Assembly (NCBI GenBank): GCA_015489465.1
Contig: WFZS01000200.1
Span: forward strand, 1 to 45,063
Length of the DNA stretch: 45,063 nt
From: Bacteroidales bacterium
GTDB taxonomy: Bacteria; Bacteroidota; Bacteroidia; Bacteroidales; F082
Reading direction: 5' to 3'
Shown here: positions 35,020 to 45,063 of the stretch, one piece after another
How the letters are laid out: the number at the start of each line of letters is the position of its first letter
How positions within the stretch are numbered: position 1 is the stretch's first letter
The notes under the pieces: model-generated
What the model was told of the DNA's origin: nothing
Seen by the model: only the letters and a program-made list of their open reading frames with translations
Databases searched by the model: none
Position numbers and translations under genes: made by a program

Positions 35020-37857
35020 ATGGAAAATAAAGACGGTTTTTTAAAAAATGTTGCCCGGCAATTATTGAAATTCGGTAATGACGGGCTTTTTGAAACCGTC
35101 GTGGTGTTCCCCAATATAAGACCCAAAATATTTCTTAAAAAGCATATGACCGAGCTTGCCGGAAAGACAATATGGATGCCCGAAATGTTGTCTGTTGACG
35201 AGTTTCTTTCCTATTTGTCGGAATACAGCGTGCAGGATACCTTTTTAACTTGGATAGAACTTTATTCGATTCACAAGGAACTGGAAAAAGAGAATAAAAG
35301 GGAGTTGGCGGACTTTTTGAAATGGGCACCGATAATGCTTAACGATTTTAACGAAGCCGATGAAGCGCTGGTTGATATCGAAAAGCTATTTTCATATTTG
35401 TATGATGTTAAAAAAATAGAACAATGGCAACCTGACAAAGGAGAACCCTCGGAATTTATAAATAATTATCTCAGGTTTTATTCGAGTTTATCGGAATACC
35501 ATAAAAGATTAAAACACAATTTGCAAAAAAAAGGTCTTTTAACAAGAGGTATGCAATATCGTTATGTGGCGGAAACCATATCAGGTAACAAAAATTTAAA
35601 GTGGAAAAATATAATTTTTGCAGGGTTTAATGCTTTGACACCTGCGGAAAAGAAAATTATCGGGGAGCTTTATAAACAAGGTAACACACGTATTTTTTGG
35701 GATATTGACGAATATTATTTTAATCCGGAAAAATACGGCTTGTCATTTCAGGAAGCAGGCAAATTTTTAAGAAAAAATATAAAAGACCTTAAAATATCAA
35801 ATCCGCAATGGATAATAGAAAAGTTGGCTACTGATAAAAAAGATATTACAATAATCGCCGCTCCAAAAAAAACGGCACAAATAAAAGTTGCCGCACAAAT
35901 TGTTAGCGGAGTGAAAGAAAACGATATTCGGACCCCCGAAAAAACCGCAATTGTACTTGCCGACGAGTCTTTGCTTTTGCCGTTATTGATATCGTTGCCC
36001 GATGATATTGCCTATAACGTAACAATGGGATATCCTTTGGCAAAAAGTCACCTTGCAAATGCCGTTGAGCAATGGCTTGAAATTTCTATACTTTCCAATA
36101 AAAGTAATGGGTCCGGAATTAATACTTCCGAAGTAATTTCATTATTACGGAACCCTTTGATAAGAATGCTTTTTCCTGAAAGCGTAAACTTTTTAAAATC
36201 GGTTAAAAATACCGGTTCCGCTTTTGTTTCGGAGGGTTATATTAAAGAGTTGATTGTCAAAGAAAAAGCTGAAGGTTTAGGGTTATTGTTTCGTGAACTT
36301 CATGATACTAAAACATTTCTTGAAAGTTTTCTTTTGTTTGTTAAACTGTTGAAAAATAAGGTCTCGGAGTTAGAAGACAACTTGGGAGAAGAAAAGTTTT
36401 CAAGTCGGTATCCATTATTGAAACAACAGATAGCTGCCATGCTTACTGTCGTTAAAAAGCTGCATATTGTTGTTGAAGAAAGCAGTGAAAAAATTGACTT
36501 GGAAACACTGGAAAAAATACTGACTAAATTAATATCCTCAACGGAAGTAAGCCTAAAAGGAGAACCTTTAAACGGAATTCAGGTGATGGGTTTGCTCGAA
36601 ACAAGATTGCTCGATTTTGACAATATCATTATGCTTGGCGTTAATGAAGGAAATATTCCGAAAACCGGATTTAACGACACTTTTATACCTCTCGACATAC
36701 GCCGTGAGTTCGGAATAAAATTGCCATACGATAAAACGGCAATATTTGCGTATTATTTTTTCAGGTTATTGCAAAGAGCTGAAAATGCAAAGTTTATTTA
36801 CGATTCTGAACCCGGTTCGGTAGGAGGGGGAGAAAAAAGCAGGTTTTTATATCAACTGGAAATGGAATTGGCTGAGGTAAATAAAAATATCAACATTAAA
36901 GAATTGTTTTTTAAAAACGAAAATATTGAAGTTCCCGAGGTAAATAATATTGTAATTGAAAAAGATGAACCTGTTATAAAAAAACTTTCCGCGTTGGTTT
37001 TATCCGGAGAAAAAGGTCTGTCGGCTTCATCGATAAACACGTTTGTAGAATGTCCGGTCAAGTTTTATTTTTTAAAAATTGCAGGTCTTAAACAGCCCGA
37101 CGAGCTAAAAACATCAATAGAATCGGATTTGTTCGGTACTTTGGTACATTACATATTGGAAAAGATTTACAAACCTTTTACCGGTAAAAATATTGATCCC
37201 GGAATTTTAAAGAAAGAACTTGATAACATAGAAATTTATCTGAAAGAAGCCTTGGAAGAAAATCTCACCGGACAACAAGTAAACACCGGAAAAAACCTTC
37301 TGATTTTAGGAGTCATCAAAAAGTTTGTTAAAAGGTTTATAGAGCATGATATTAACCAACTTAAAAGGGAACCCAAAGAACTGGTAAGTGTCGAGTTGGA
37401 GTTGAATACCACGGTTCATGTGGATAAAATCGGTGATGTTACAATTACGGGTAAAATAGACAGGGTTGATAAAATACCTGGAAGTGAAAATATCAGCATT
37501 ATAGATTATAAAACGGGAAAGGTTGAAAAAAAAGATGTTAAAATAAAGGATTGGGCTGATTTTAAAACCGACAGGAAATTGGCAAAAGCTTTTCAAACCT
37601 TGCTTTACGGCTGGATGTTCAGGAATGAGGTTGATAATTTTAACGACATTACGGTAGGTTTATACAGTTTGCGAAAAATAAGTGAAGGCTTTATTGAACC
37701 GGAGTTTCCTGATAACGGTGACAATCCTTTTATTGAATTTGAAAAGGTGCTTAAAGAAATAATATTGGAAATGTTCGATACCGGAAAACCTTTTGAATGT
37801 ACCGACGACACTGATGTTTGTCAATATTGTGAATTCAAAAACATTTGCGGCAGATAA
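35020..37857 (+). CDS. AddB-like PD-(D/E)XK nuclease with Fe-S cluster motif
   Basis: A 945-residue protein of the AddB/RecB-nuclease group that processes double-strand breaks with an AddA-like helicase. The N-terminus (VVVFPNIRPKIFLKKHM) takes the place of the AddB P-loop, so no Walker A is visible and the helicase-like part is likely structural. The C-terminal nuclease domain has GKIDRVD and IIDYKTGK (D829, K831) and the AFQTLLYGWMF block. Four cysteines, C678 in VECPVKFYF and C934, C937, C943 in CQYCEFKNIC, match the AddB iron-sulphur staple. It sits 12 bp after nadE; no addA/uvrD-like gene is adjacent. A hairpin follows the stop. Confidence 0.85.
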   Translation: MENKDGFLKNVARQLLKFGNDGLFETVVVFPNIRPKIFLKKHMTELAGKTIWMPEMLSVDEFLSYLSEYSVQDTFLTWIELYSIHKELEKENKRELADFLKWAPIMLNDFNEADEALVDIEKLFSYLYDVKKIEQWQPDKGEPSEFINNYLRFYSSLSEYHKRLKHNLQKKGLLTRGMQYRYVAETISGNKNLKWKNIIFAGFNALTPAEKKIIGELYKQGNTRIFWDIDEYYFNPEKYGLSFQEAGKFLRKNIKDLKISNPQWIIEKLATDKKDITIIAAPKKTAQIKVAAQIVSGVKENDIRTPEKTAIVLADESLLLPLLISLPDDIAYNVTMGYPLAKSHLANAVEQWLEISILSNKSNGSGINTSEVISLLRNPLIRMLFPESVNFLKSVKNTGSAFVSEGYIKELIVKEKAEGLGLLFRELHDTKTFLESFLLFVKLLKNKVSELEDNLGEEKFSSRYPLLKQQIAAMLTVVKKLHIVVEESSEKIDLETLEKILTKLISSTEVSLKGEPLNGIQVMGLLETRLLDFDNIIMLGVNEGNIPKTGFNDTFIPLDIRREFGIKLPYDKTAIFAYYFFRLLQRAENAKFIYDSEPGSVGGGEKSRFLYQLEMELAEVNKNINIKELFFKNENIEVPEVNNIVIEKDEPVIKKLSALVLSGEKGLSASSINTFVECPVKFYFLKIAGLKQPDELKTSIESDLFGTLVHYILEKIYKPFTGKNIDPGILKKELDNIEIYLKEALEENLTGQQVNTGKNLLILGVIKKFVKRFIEHDINQLKREPKELVSVELELNTTVHVDKIGDVTITGKIDRVDKIPGSENISIIDYKTGKVEKKDVKIKDWADFKTDRKLAKAFQTLLYGWMFRNEVDNFNDITVGLYSLRKISEGFIEPEFPDNGDNPFIEFEKVLKEIILEMFDTGKPFECTDDTDVCQYCEFKNICGR

Positions 37858-37871
37858 AAAAAGCAAATAAA

Positions 37872-37914
37872 AAACCGGACTGCCGTTTTAATAAAACAAC
37901 AATCCGGTTTAAAA
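37872..37914. terminator. Hairpin between addB-like gene and mdh
   Basis: AAACCGGA (37872-37879) pairs with TCCGGTTT (37903-37910); a second small stem GTTTT/AAAAC lies in the loop. Situated between convergent genes and able to serve both. Confidence 0.65.
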
Positions 37915-37928
37915 ACGCTTTAAATATT

Positions 37929-38867
37929 CTAGAAAAGCTTCATGTCATCATAAACTTTCATGACATCTTTAACGTGGTTTGCTGAAGCGCGTAAAAGTTC
38001 CATTTCTTCATCGTTAAGATCGATTTCAATTATTTCTTCAACACCACCGCGACCTAATTTAACAGGAGCTCCCATGTAAACGTCTTTTTCGCCCCATTGA
38101 CCGTCAAGACGAACACAACAAGGCATAATCCTGTGTTGATTTAGCACAACGGATTCAACCATTAGTGCAGCAGAAGCACCCGGTGCATACCAAGCGGAGG
38201 TTCCCAATAAATTAACTATTTCGCCGCCACCTTTCTTTGTTCTTTCTATAATGGCATCTAATCTGTCTTTCGGAATAAGTTCCGTAACGGGAATTCCCGA
38301 AACCGTTGTGTAACGCGGTAACGGAACCATAGTATCTCCGTGACCACCCATCAAGAGAGCTTGAATATCACGGGGTGAAACGTTAAGTTCGGAAGCTATA
38401 AAAGCACGGTAACGTGCAGTGTCAAGAACTCCGGCCTGTCCGAAAACTTTGCTTGCCGGATGACCCGATGCCATATGTGCGGCATACGTCATTACATCCA
38501 ACGGGTTTGAAACCACTATGATAATAGCTTCGGGTGAATGTTTCATAACATTGTCGGTAACCGACTTAACAATTTTGGCATTTGTTGAAATAAGGTCATC
38601 GCGTGACATACCCGGTTTACGGGGTAAACCTGAAGTAATAACCACAACTTCAGAACCTTCCGTGGCCGAATAGTCGTTTGTAACACCTGTTACTCGTGTG
38701 TCAAAACCGTTAACCGGTGCGGTTTCCCAAATGTCAAGAGCTTTACCTTCTGCAAGCCCTTCTTTAATATCTACCAATACAACCTCATCGAGGAAATTCT
38801 TTTGAGCAAGTACATCGGCACATGTTGCTCCTACATTTCCTGCTCCGATTACTGAAACTTTTTTCAT
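37929..38867 (-). CDS. mdh: Malate dehydrogenase (LDH-like type)
   Basis: NAD-dependent interconversion of malate and oxaloacetate in the cytosol. The 312-residue length and the sequence place it in the LDH-like group. The NAD-binding motif is VIGAGNVGATCA (6-17) and the acidic D33 in VVLVDIKEG favours NAD. R83 in SGLPRKPGMSRDDL is the residue that selects dicarboxylic acids; R89, R152, D149 and the catalytic H176 in GGHGDTMVPL complete the site. A single-gene unit with a hairpin after it. Confidence 0.97.
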   Translation of the reverse strand: MKKVSVIGAGNVGATCADVLAQKNFLDEVVLVDIKEGLAEGKALDIWETAPVNGFDTRVTGVTNDYSATEGSEVVVITSGLPRKPGMSRDDLISTNAKIVKSVTDNVMKHSPEAIIIVVSNPLDVMTYAAHMASGHPASKVFGQAGVLDTARYRAFIASELNVSPRDIQALLMGGHGDTMVPLPRYTTVSGIPVTELIPKDRLDAIIERTKKGGGEIVNLLGTSAWYAPGASAALMVESVVLNQHRIMPCCVRLDGQWGEKDVYMGAPVKLGRGGVEEIIEIDLNDEEMELLRASANHVKDVMKVYDDMKLF

Positions 38868-38910
38868 CGTTTTATTTTTTTATAATTTAACGTAAATTTT
38901 TTTAGTGTCT

Positions 38911-38918
38911 CAAAATTA
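38911..38918 (-). promoter_or_regulatory. -7 box of mdh
   Basis: The minus strand reads TAATTTTG, a match to TAnnTTTG, 43 bp before the mdh ATG. The remaining 222-bp divergent gap is AT-rich without other clear signals. Confidence 0.5.
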
Positions 38919-39068
38919 CAACTTAATTTAGTATTTAATTAATTTATATATATTCAATGCAATAAACGTATAATAATTTAAACAGTATCTAAATAATATT
39001 GTTTAAAGAAAGATTTTCAGAGGTAAGTTTATTTGCAATATTTTTAAAAAAAATTTCCGTTAATTTGA

Positions 39069-41231
<2,163 letters not shown>

Positions 41232-41253
41232 AAACATTTAAATAACAGGATTT

Positions 41254-44200
41254 ATGAAACGGAACAATGTATTGCGTTATATCCTTATGATCATTTTGCT
41301 TTTCACATTTTTACCGGGAATTGCTGGTAGAAAAGATAAAAAAGAAAAAACAAATACCACTTTAATAAAAAACTCTCTTTTTTCGGGGTTAAAATTCAGA
41401 AGTATAGGTCCGGCTTTTAAATCGGGCAGGATTGCCGATATAGCCATTCATCCTAAAAATCCTGATATTTGGTATGTTGCGGCAGGTTCGGGAGGTGTTT
41501 GGAAAACAGTTAATTCGGGGATTACTTGGCGGCCTGTTTTTGATAATCAAAAAGTTTTTTCCATAGGTTGTATAACTGTAGATTCCTCCAATCCGCATAT
41601 TGTTTGGGTTGGAACGGGAGAAAATGTAGGAGGAAGACACGTGGGTTGGGGTGACGGTATATATAAAAGCACCGATGACGGAAAGACCTGGAAAAATATG
41701 GGTTTAAAGCACTCCGAACATATTTCTAAAATTATTGTTCATCCCGGAAATTCCGATATCGTTTGGGTTGCAGCCCAAGGTCCGTTATGGAGTGAGGGAG
41801 GTGACCGTGGACTTTACAAAACAACCGATGGTGGTAAAACCTGGAAACAGGTATTAAAAGGTGATAACGGATGGACAGGCGTTACCGATATCGCCTTGAA
41901 CCCTGAAAATCCGGACATCATCTATGCAGCTGCCTGGCAAAGAGGAAGAACTGTTGCTGCTTATATGGGAGGCGGTCCCGGTTCGGCTATTTACCGTTCG
42001 GATGACGGCGGTGAAACTTGGAAAAAACTTACAAAAGGGTTGCCTTCTCAATACATGGGTAAAATAGGGTTGGCGGTATCGCCTCAAAACCCCGATGTTG
42101 TTTATGCCGCCATAGAGCTTGAACGCCGAAAAGGTGCCGTATATCGTTCGGATGACCGGGGAGAAACATGGAAGAAGATGTCAAACACGGTGTCGGGTGC
42201 TACGGGACCTCATTACTATCAGGAGCTATATGCTTCTCCTCACAAATTCGACAGAATATATCTTGCCGACGTAAGAATGAGAATTTCCGATGACGGAGGA
42301 AAGACTTTCCGGACAATGTCAGAAAAATTCAAACATTCCGATAATCATGCTTTGGCATTTCGAAAAGATAAACCCGGTTATATTCTGACCGGAACCGACG
42401 GAGGTTTATATGAAAGTTTTGACTTTGGTAAAAACTGGCGGTTTGTTAACAATCTGCCTTTAACTCAATTTTATTTTATCGCAGTTGACGATTCCAAACC
42501 GTTTTACAATATTTACGGAGGAACACAAGATAACAATACCGAAGCGGGCCCCTCAAGAACGGATAACAGTGCCGGTATTTCAAATTGCGATTGGAAAGTA
42601 ATATTGAATGCCGACGGATCACAGCCTGCGGTGGAACCGGATAATCCCGATATAGTTTATGCTCAATCACAGGAAGGTTACCTTTACAGAGTTGACATGA
42701 AGACAGGTGAACGGACATTTATCCAACCTCAGCCGGGTGAAGGTGAAGATTTTGAAAGGTTCAATTGGAATGCTCCTGTCCTGATCAGCCCCCATTCTCC
42801 TACACGGTTATATTTCGGCTCGCAAAGGTTGTGGCGGTCGGATGACAGAGGAGACACTTGGAGGCCTGTTTCCGGCGACCTTACCAATCATACAGAGCGT
42901 CTTAAACTCCCGGTAATGGGAAAAACGTGGAGTTGGGATGCACCATGGGATGTGTATGCAATGTCAACTTATAATACAATAACGGCAATTTCCGAATCAC
43001 CTGTTAAAGAAGGGTTGATATATGTGGGAACGGATGACGGGAGAATGCAGAAAACCTCTGATGGAGGGAAACACTGGCAGGAAATTCCTGTTAATACTTT
43101 ACCCGGAGTTCCTGCCTCGGCTTATGTAAACGATATTAAAACCGATCTTTTTGATGAAAATACCGTTTACGTTGCTCTCGATAATCATAAAACCGGTGAT
43201 TTGAAACCTTATGTTTATAAAAGCAAGGATGGCGGAAAAAGTTGGGTTTCACTTAAAAACAATCTCCCGGATACGACAATTGTTTGGAGGATAGTGCAAG
43301 ATTATAAAGAACCACGTTTATTATTTTTGGCAACTGAATTCGGGATGTATTTTTCACTTGATGCAGGGGAAAAGTGGGTGAAATTCACATCCGGATTGCC
43401 GACAATATCATTCAGGGATGCTGTATTACAAAAAGATAAAGACGACCTTGTTTGTGCATCTTTCGGTAGAGGTATTTATATACTTGACGATTATTCCTGT
43501 TTGAGAAACGTTAAAGAGGACAGTTTGAAAAAAGAAGCTTTGCTTTTCAAACCCCGTAATGGTTATTGGTATATACCTAAACTTAATTCTCATGCAAGTA
43601 GCGGAGCTTCGTTTTTTACCGCACCTAATCCGTGTTTCGGGGTAACCTTTACTTATTATCTTAAAGATAGTTATAAAACTTTGAAAGATAAGCGCCTGGA
43701 AAAAGAGAGAAAATTAAAAAAGGAAAATAAACCGGTAACTTTTCCGGGATGGGATGAAGTTGAAAAGGAAAAATTTCAACAAAAACCCGAAGTTTTTTTA
43801 ACGGTGGTAAATAGTGACGGAGATATTGTAAAACGTGTTAACGGTAGTACGGCTAAAGGAATCCACCGTTTGTGTTGGGATTTACGTTGGTCGGTTCCCA
43901 AGGTTTTGGTTGAAAATGAGAAAAACAAAGATTTTTCTGTTGGAACGGGTATTTTGGCTGCTCCCGGAAAATACAAAGCTTATCTCGCCAAAAAGATAGA
44001 CGGTGTGGTAACCCGCTTGACCGAACCTGTTGAGTTTGAGGTTGTGCCGTTAAGAGAAGGAACCCTGAAAAAAATGCCTCCCGACTCAGTTGAGAAATTT
44101 TGGAAAGAAATTAACAAAACCATAAAATACGCTAATCTTGTGGCTTTTGATTTTGATAATATTTTTTCAAAGGTAAACAGTCTTCAAAAGGTAATAAAGT

Positions 44201-44526
44201 CTTCACCTGAAAAGACCGATGAGTTGGTGGCTGAAATTTACAATTTGCGTTCGGATCTCCTTAAAATTAAGGTAAAATTATACGGTAGAAAAGCACCCGA
44301 AGAAATAGGAGAGAAACAAAAGCCCGCTATTTTTTCAAGAATAGGTGTTTTGTATCAAGGACTTAACGGTTCAACTTACGGACCTGTGCAAACAATCACG
44401 TCAACAATGAAAATCATAAATGACGAAACTGAAAAAGTTTCTTCCGAAATAAAAGAAATTAAAGAAAACAGATTGCCCGGCATACTGCAAAAAGTAAAAG
44501 AAGCCGGAATTGATATTGTTGAATGA
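41254..44526 (+). CDS. Sortilin/VPS10-like BNR beta-propeller protein
   Basis: A 1090-residue exported protein with a signal peptide (about 1-25). Most of it (about 45-760) is built from WD40/YVTN-like beta-propeller blades with Asp-box (BNR) motifs: STDDGKTW, TTDGGKTW, SDDGGETW, SDDRGETW, SDDGGKTF, SDDRGDTW, TSDGGKHW, SKDGGKSW and SLDAGEKW, enough for two propellers in tandem. The stretch after it (about 760-1090) includes beta-sandwich-like and helical parts. The family is widespread in Bacteroidota and often annotated as glycosyl hydrolase, but no catalytic residues can be assigned; binding of peptides or glycans is more likely. The 22-bp gap to the GH97 gene suggests co-transcription. Confidence 0.85.
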   Translation: MKRNNVLRYILMIILLFTFLPGIAGRKDKKEKTNTTLIKNSLFSGLKFRSIGPAFKSGRIADIAIHPKNPDIWYVAAGSGGVWKTVNSGITWRPVFDNQKVFSIGCITVDSSNPHIVWVGTGENVGGRHVGWGDGIYKSTDDGKTWKNMGLKHSEHISKIIVHPGNSDIVWVAAQGPLWSEGGDRGLYKTTDGGKTWKQVLKGDNGWTGVTDIALNPENPDIIYAAAWQRGRTVAAYMGGGPGSAIYRSDDGGETWKKLTKGLPSQYMGKIGLAVSPQNPDVVYAAIELERRKGAVYRSDDRGETWKKMSNTVSGATGPHYYQELYASPHKFDRIYLADVRMRISDDGGKTFRTMSEKFKHSDNHALAFRKDKPGYILTGTDGGLYESFDFGKNWRFVNNLPLTQFYFIAVDDSKPFYNIYGGTQDNNTEAGPSRTDNSAGISNCDWKVILNADGSQPAVEPDNPDIVYAQSQEGYLYRVDMKTGERTFIQPQPGEGEDFERFNWNAPVLISPHSPTRLYFGSQRLWRSDDRGDTWRPVSGDLTNHTERLKLPVMGKTWSWDAPWDVYAMSTYNTITAISESPVKEGLIYVGTDDGRMQKTSDGGKHWQEIPVNTLPGVPASAYVNDIKTDLFDENTVYVALDNHKTGDLKPYVYKSKDGGKSWVSLKNNLPDTTIVWRIVQDYKEPRLLFLATEFGMYFSLDAGEKWVKFTSGLPTISFRDAVLQKDKDDLVCASFGRGIYILDDYSCLRNVKEDSLKKEALLFKPRNGYWYIPKLNSHASSGASFFTAPNPCFGVTFTYYLKDSYKTLKDKRLEKERKLKKENKPVTFPGWDEVEKEKFQQKPEVFLTVVNSDGDIVKRVNGSTAKGIHRLCWDLRWSVPKVLVENEKNKDFSVGTGILAAPGKYKAYLAKKIDGVVTRLTEPVEFEVVPLREGTLKKMPPDSVEKFWKEINKTIKYANLVAFDFDNIFSKVNSLQKVIKSSPEKTDELVAEIYNLRSDLLKIKVKLYGRKAPEEIGEKQKPAIFSRIGVLYQGLNGSTYGPVQTITSTMKIINDETEKVSSEIKEIKENRLPGILQKVKEAGIDIVE

Positions 44527-45063
44527 GGTGGGGAAGGTTGGAAAGTCAAAAAGCAGAAGGACTGAAGGTCTGAAAATGCTTAAATGTCCTTATGTGACAG
44601 ATTTAATAAGTTAATAGTTAATCGGGCAGAATTAAAAGTTGAGGGGTTGTTTATAGAGGTTCCGGAATAGGTATTACCGAGAAAGAAGAAATAATTTTCA
44701 ACAATTGGAAAATGACGTTGTATCAGGGAGGGAGAGGCAGTCATGGTGAGGGGGAATAAAGTTTTTTCAACAATCATTAAATGACGTTTTTCAAGTATTT
44801 TGTGCAGGTGTCACTATGAGCTTGTCGAATAGTGGCGGGGAAGCCTCCGCACGCACGGTTCGACAAGCCTGCCCGTCCGGCAGGCGGGCTCACCGTGACA
44901 ATCCTACCACGCTTATTATAGTTTGATTTACAAGTATTTAAAAAGACGTCATTGGCAGGGGGAAGAAAATAAATTTTCAACAATCAGTAAATGACGTATA
45001 GCGGTACATTAGGAAGGTGTCACCCTGAGCACGGTCGAAGGGTGGCGGGGAAGGCCTCCGCAC
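44527..45063. repeat. Non-coding repeat-rich region at the right end
   Basis: No credible gene lies in these 537 bp. A 24-nt unit, TTTTCAACAAT plus four variable bases plus AAATGACGT, occurs three times in the same direction (44695-44718, 44764-44787, 44974-44997). A second unit with GTGTCAC, TGAGC, GTCGAA and GGCGGGGAAG follows copies two and three (44807-44852; 45016-45063, cut by the window end). Short open frames on the minus strand here have no family resemblance. Confidence 0.75.
44810..44899. repeat. Large palindrome with a GC-rich inner hairpin
   Basis: GTCACTATGAGC and TTGTCGAA on the left are mirrored by TTCGACAA and GCTCACCGTGAC on the right, so the element can fold on itself. The right arm is interrupted by a perfect hairpin, GCCTGCC (44867-44873) against GGCAGGC (44879-44885), between the two half-motifs. 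It looks like a REP/BIME-type element. Confidence 0.65.

Noticed and set aside
44580-44983. Two minus-strand open frames of 65 and 68 codons in the right-end region
   Set aside because: Low-complexity content, one crosses the palindrome, and neither resembles a known family.
44695-45063. CRISPR array at the right end
   Set aside because: Copies are irregularly spaced (69 and 210 bp), the intervening DNA is itself repetitive and palindromic, and there are no cas genes.

Overview
The window is a stretch of ordinary chromosome from a low-GC member of the Bacteroidota, most likely class Bacteroidia. Three things point there. First, the gene content: a gldA-gldF-gldG ABC cassette, a SusB-type GH97 enzyme, FemAB/GNAT and polysaccharide-deacetylase partners, a TonB with a polyproline stretch, an LDH-type malate dehydrogenase, and a rimP-nusA-infB operon followed by tRNA-His. 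Second, the promoters: many genes carry the Bacteroidota -7 box TAnnTTTG, sometimes with an upstream TTG, and clear Shine-Dalgarno sequences are mostly lacking. Third, the secreted proteins have Bacteroidota-like signal peptides. I see no plasmid, phage, CRISPR or transposase signature. Assignment below class level is not possible from this sequence alone.

Layout. 1-5.8 kb: ilvE, a divergently transcribed SAM methyltransferase, then a minus-strand run of butyrate kinase, a large secreted NodB-like protein and acylphosphatase. 6-10.3 kb: gldA, gldF, gldG and a DUF4340 gene. 10.4-11 kb: ribosomal proteins L21 and L27. 11.1-14.5 kb: a giant secreted M1-like/M28/PDZ metallopeptidase on the minus strand. 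14.5-16.3 kb: an OmpR/PhoB-type response regulator and its histidine kinase. 16.4-20.1 kb: lipoprotein dipeptidyl carboxypeptidase (M3), rbfA and a LolC/E-like permease. 20.2-21.8 kb: gcvH, a VanZ-like gene and tonB. 21.9-24.4 kb: a TPR membrane protein and a PLD/cardiolipin-synthase-like protein. 24.5-28.1 kb: ornithine aminotransferase, then a deacetylase-like and a FemAB-like gene. 28.2-33.2 kb: the rimP-nusA-infB operon with an attenuator-like leader. 33.2 kb: tRNA-His. 33.4-37.9 kb: nadE and an AddB-like Fe-S nuclease. 37.9-38.9 kb: mdh. 39.1-44.5 kb: a SusB-like GH97 and a sortilin-like BNR beta-propeller protein. 44.5-45.06 kb: non-coding DNA full of direct and inverted repeats.

How the genes work together. 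Most are housekeeping genes: translation (L21, L27, RbfA, RimP, NusA, IF2, tRNA-His), amino-acid and central metabolism (IlvE, RocD, GcvH, Mdh, NadE) and the cell envelope (the Gld ABC system, LolC/E-like permease, TonB, two peptidases, GH97). The window does not contain an obvious new multi-gene system. The points most worth a second look are these: the rimP leader, where a tiny ORF overlaps a perfect terminator-type hairpin just before the start codon; a butyrate kinase homologue whose phosphate-binding loops are badly degenerate and which sits 1 nt from a secreted deacetylase-like protein; an M1-like/M28/PDZ fusion with altered M1 motifs; two genes whose -7 box lies 5 nt from the ATG (probable leaderless mRNAs); and the repeat cluster at the right end.
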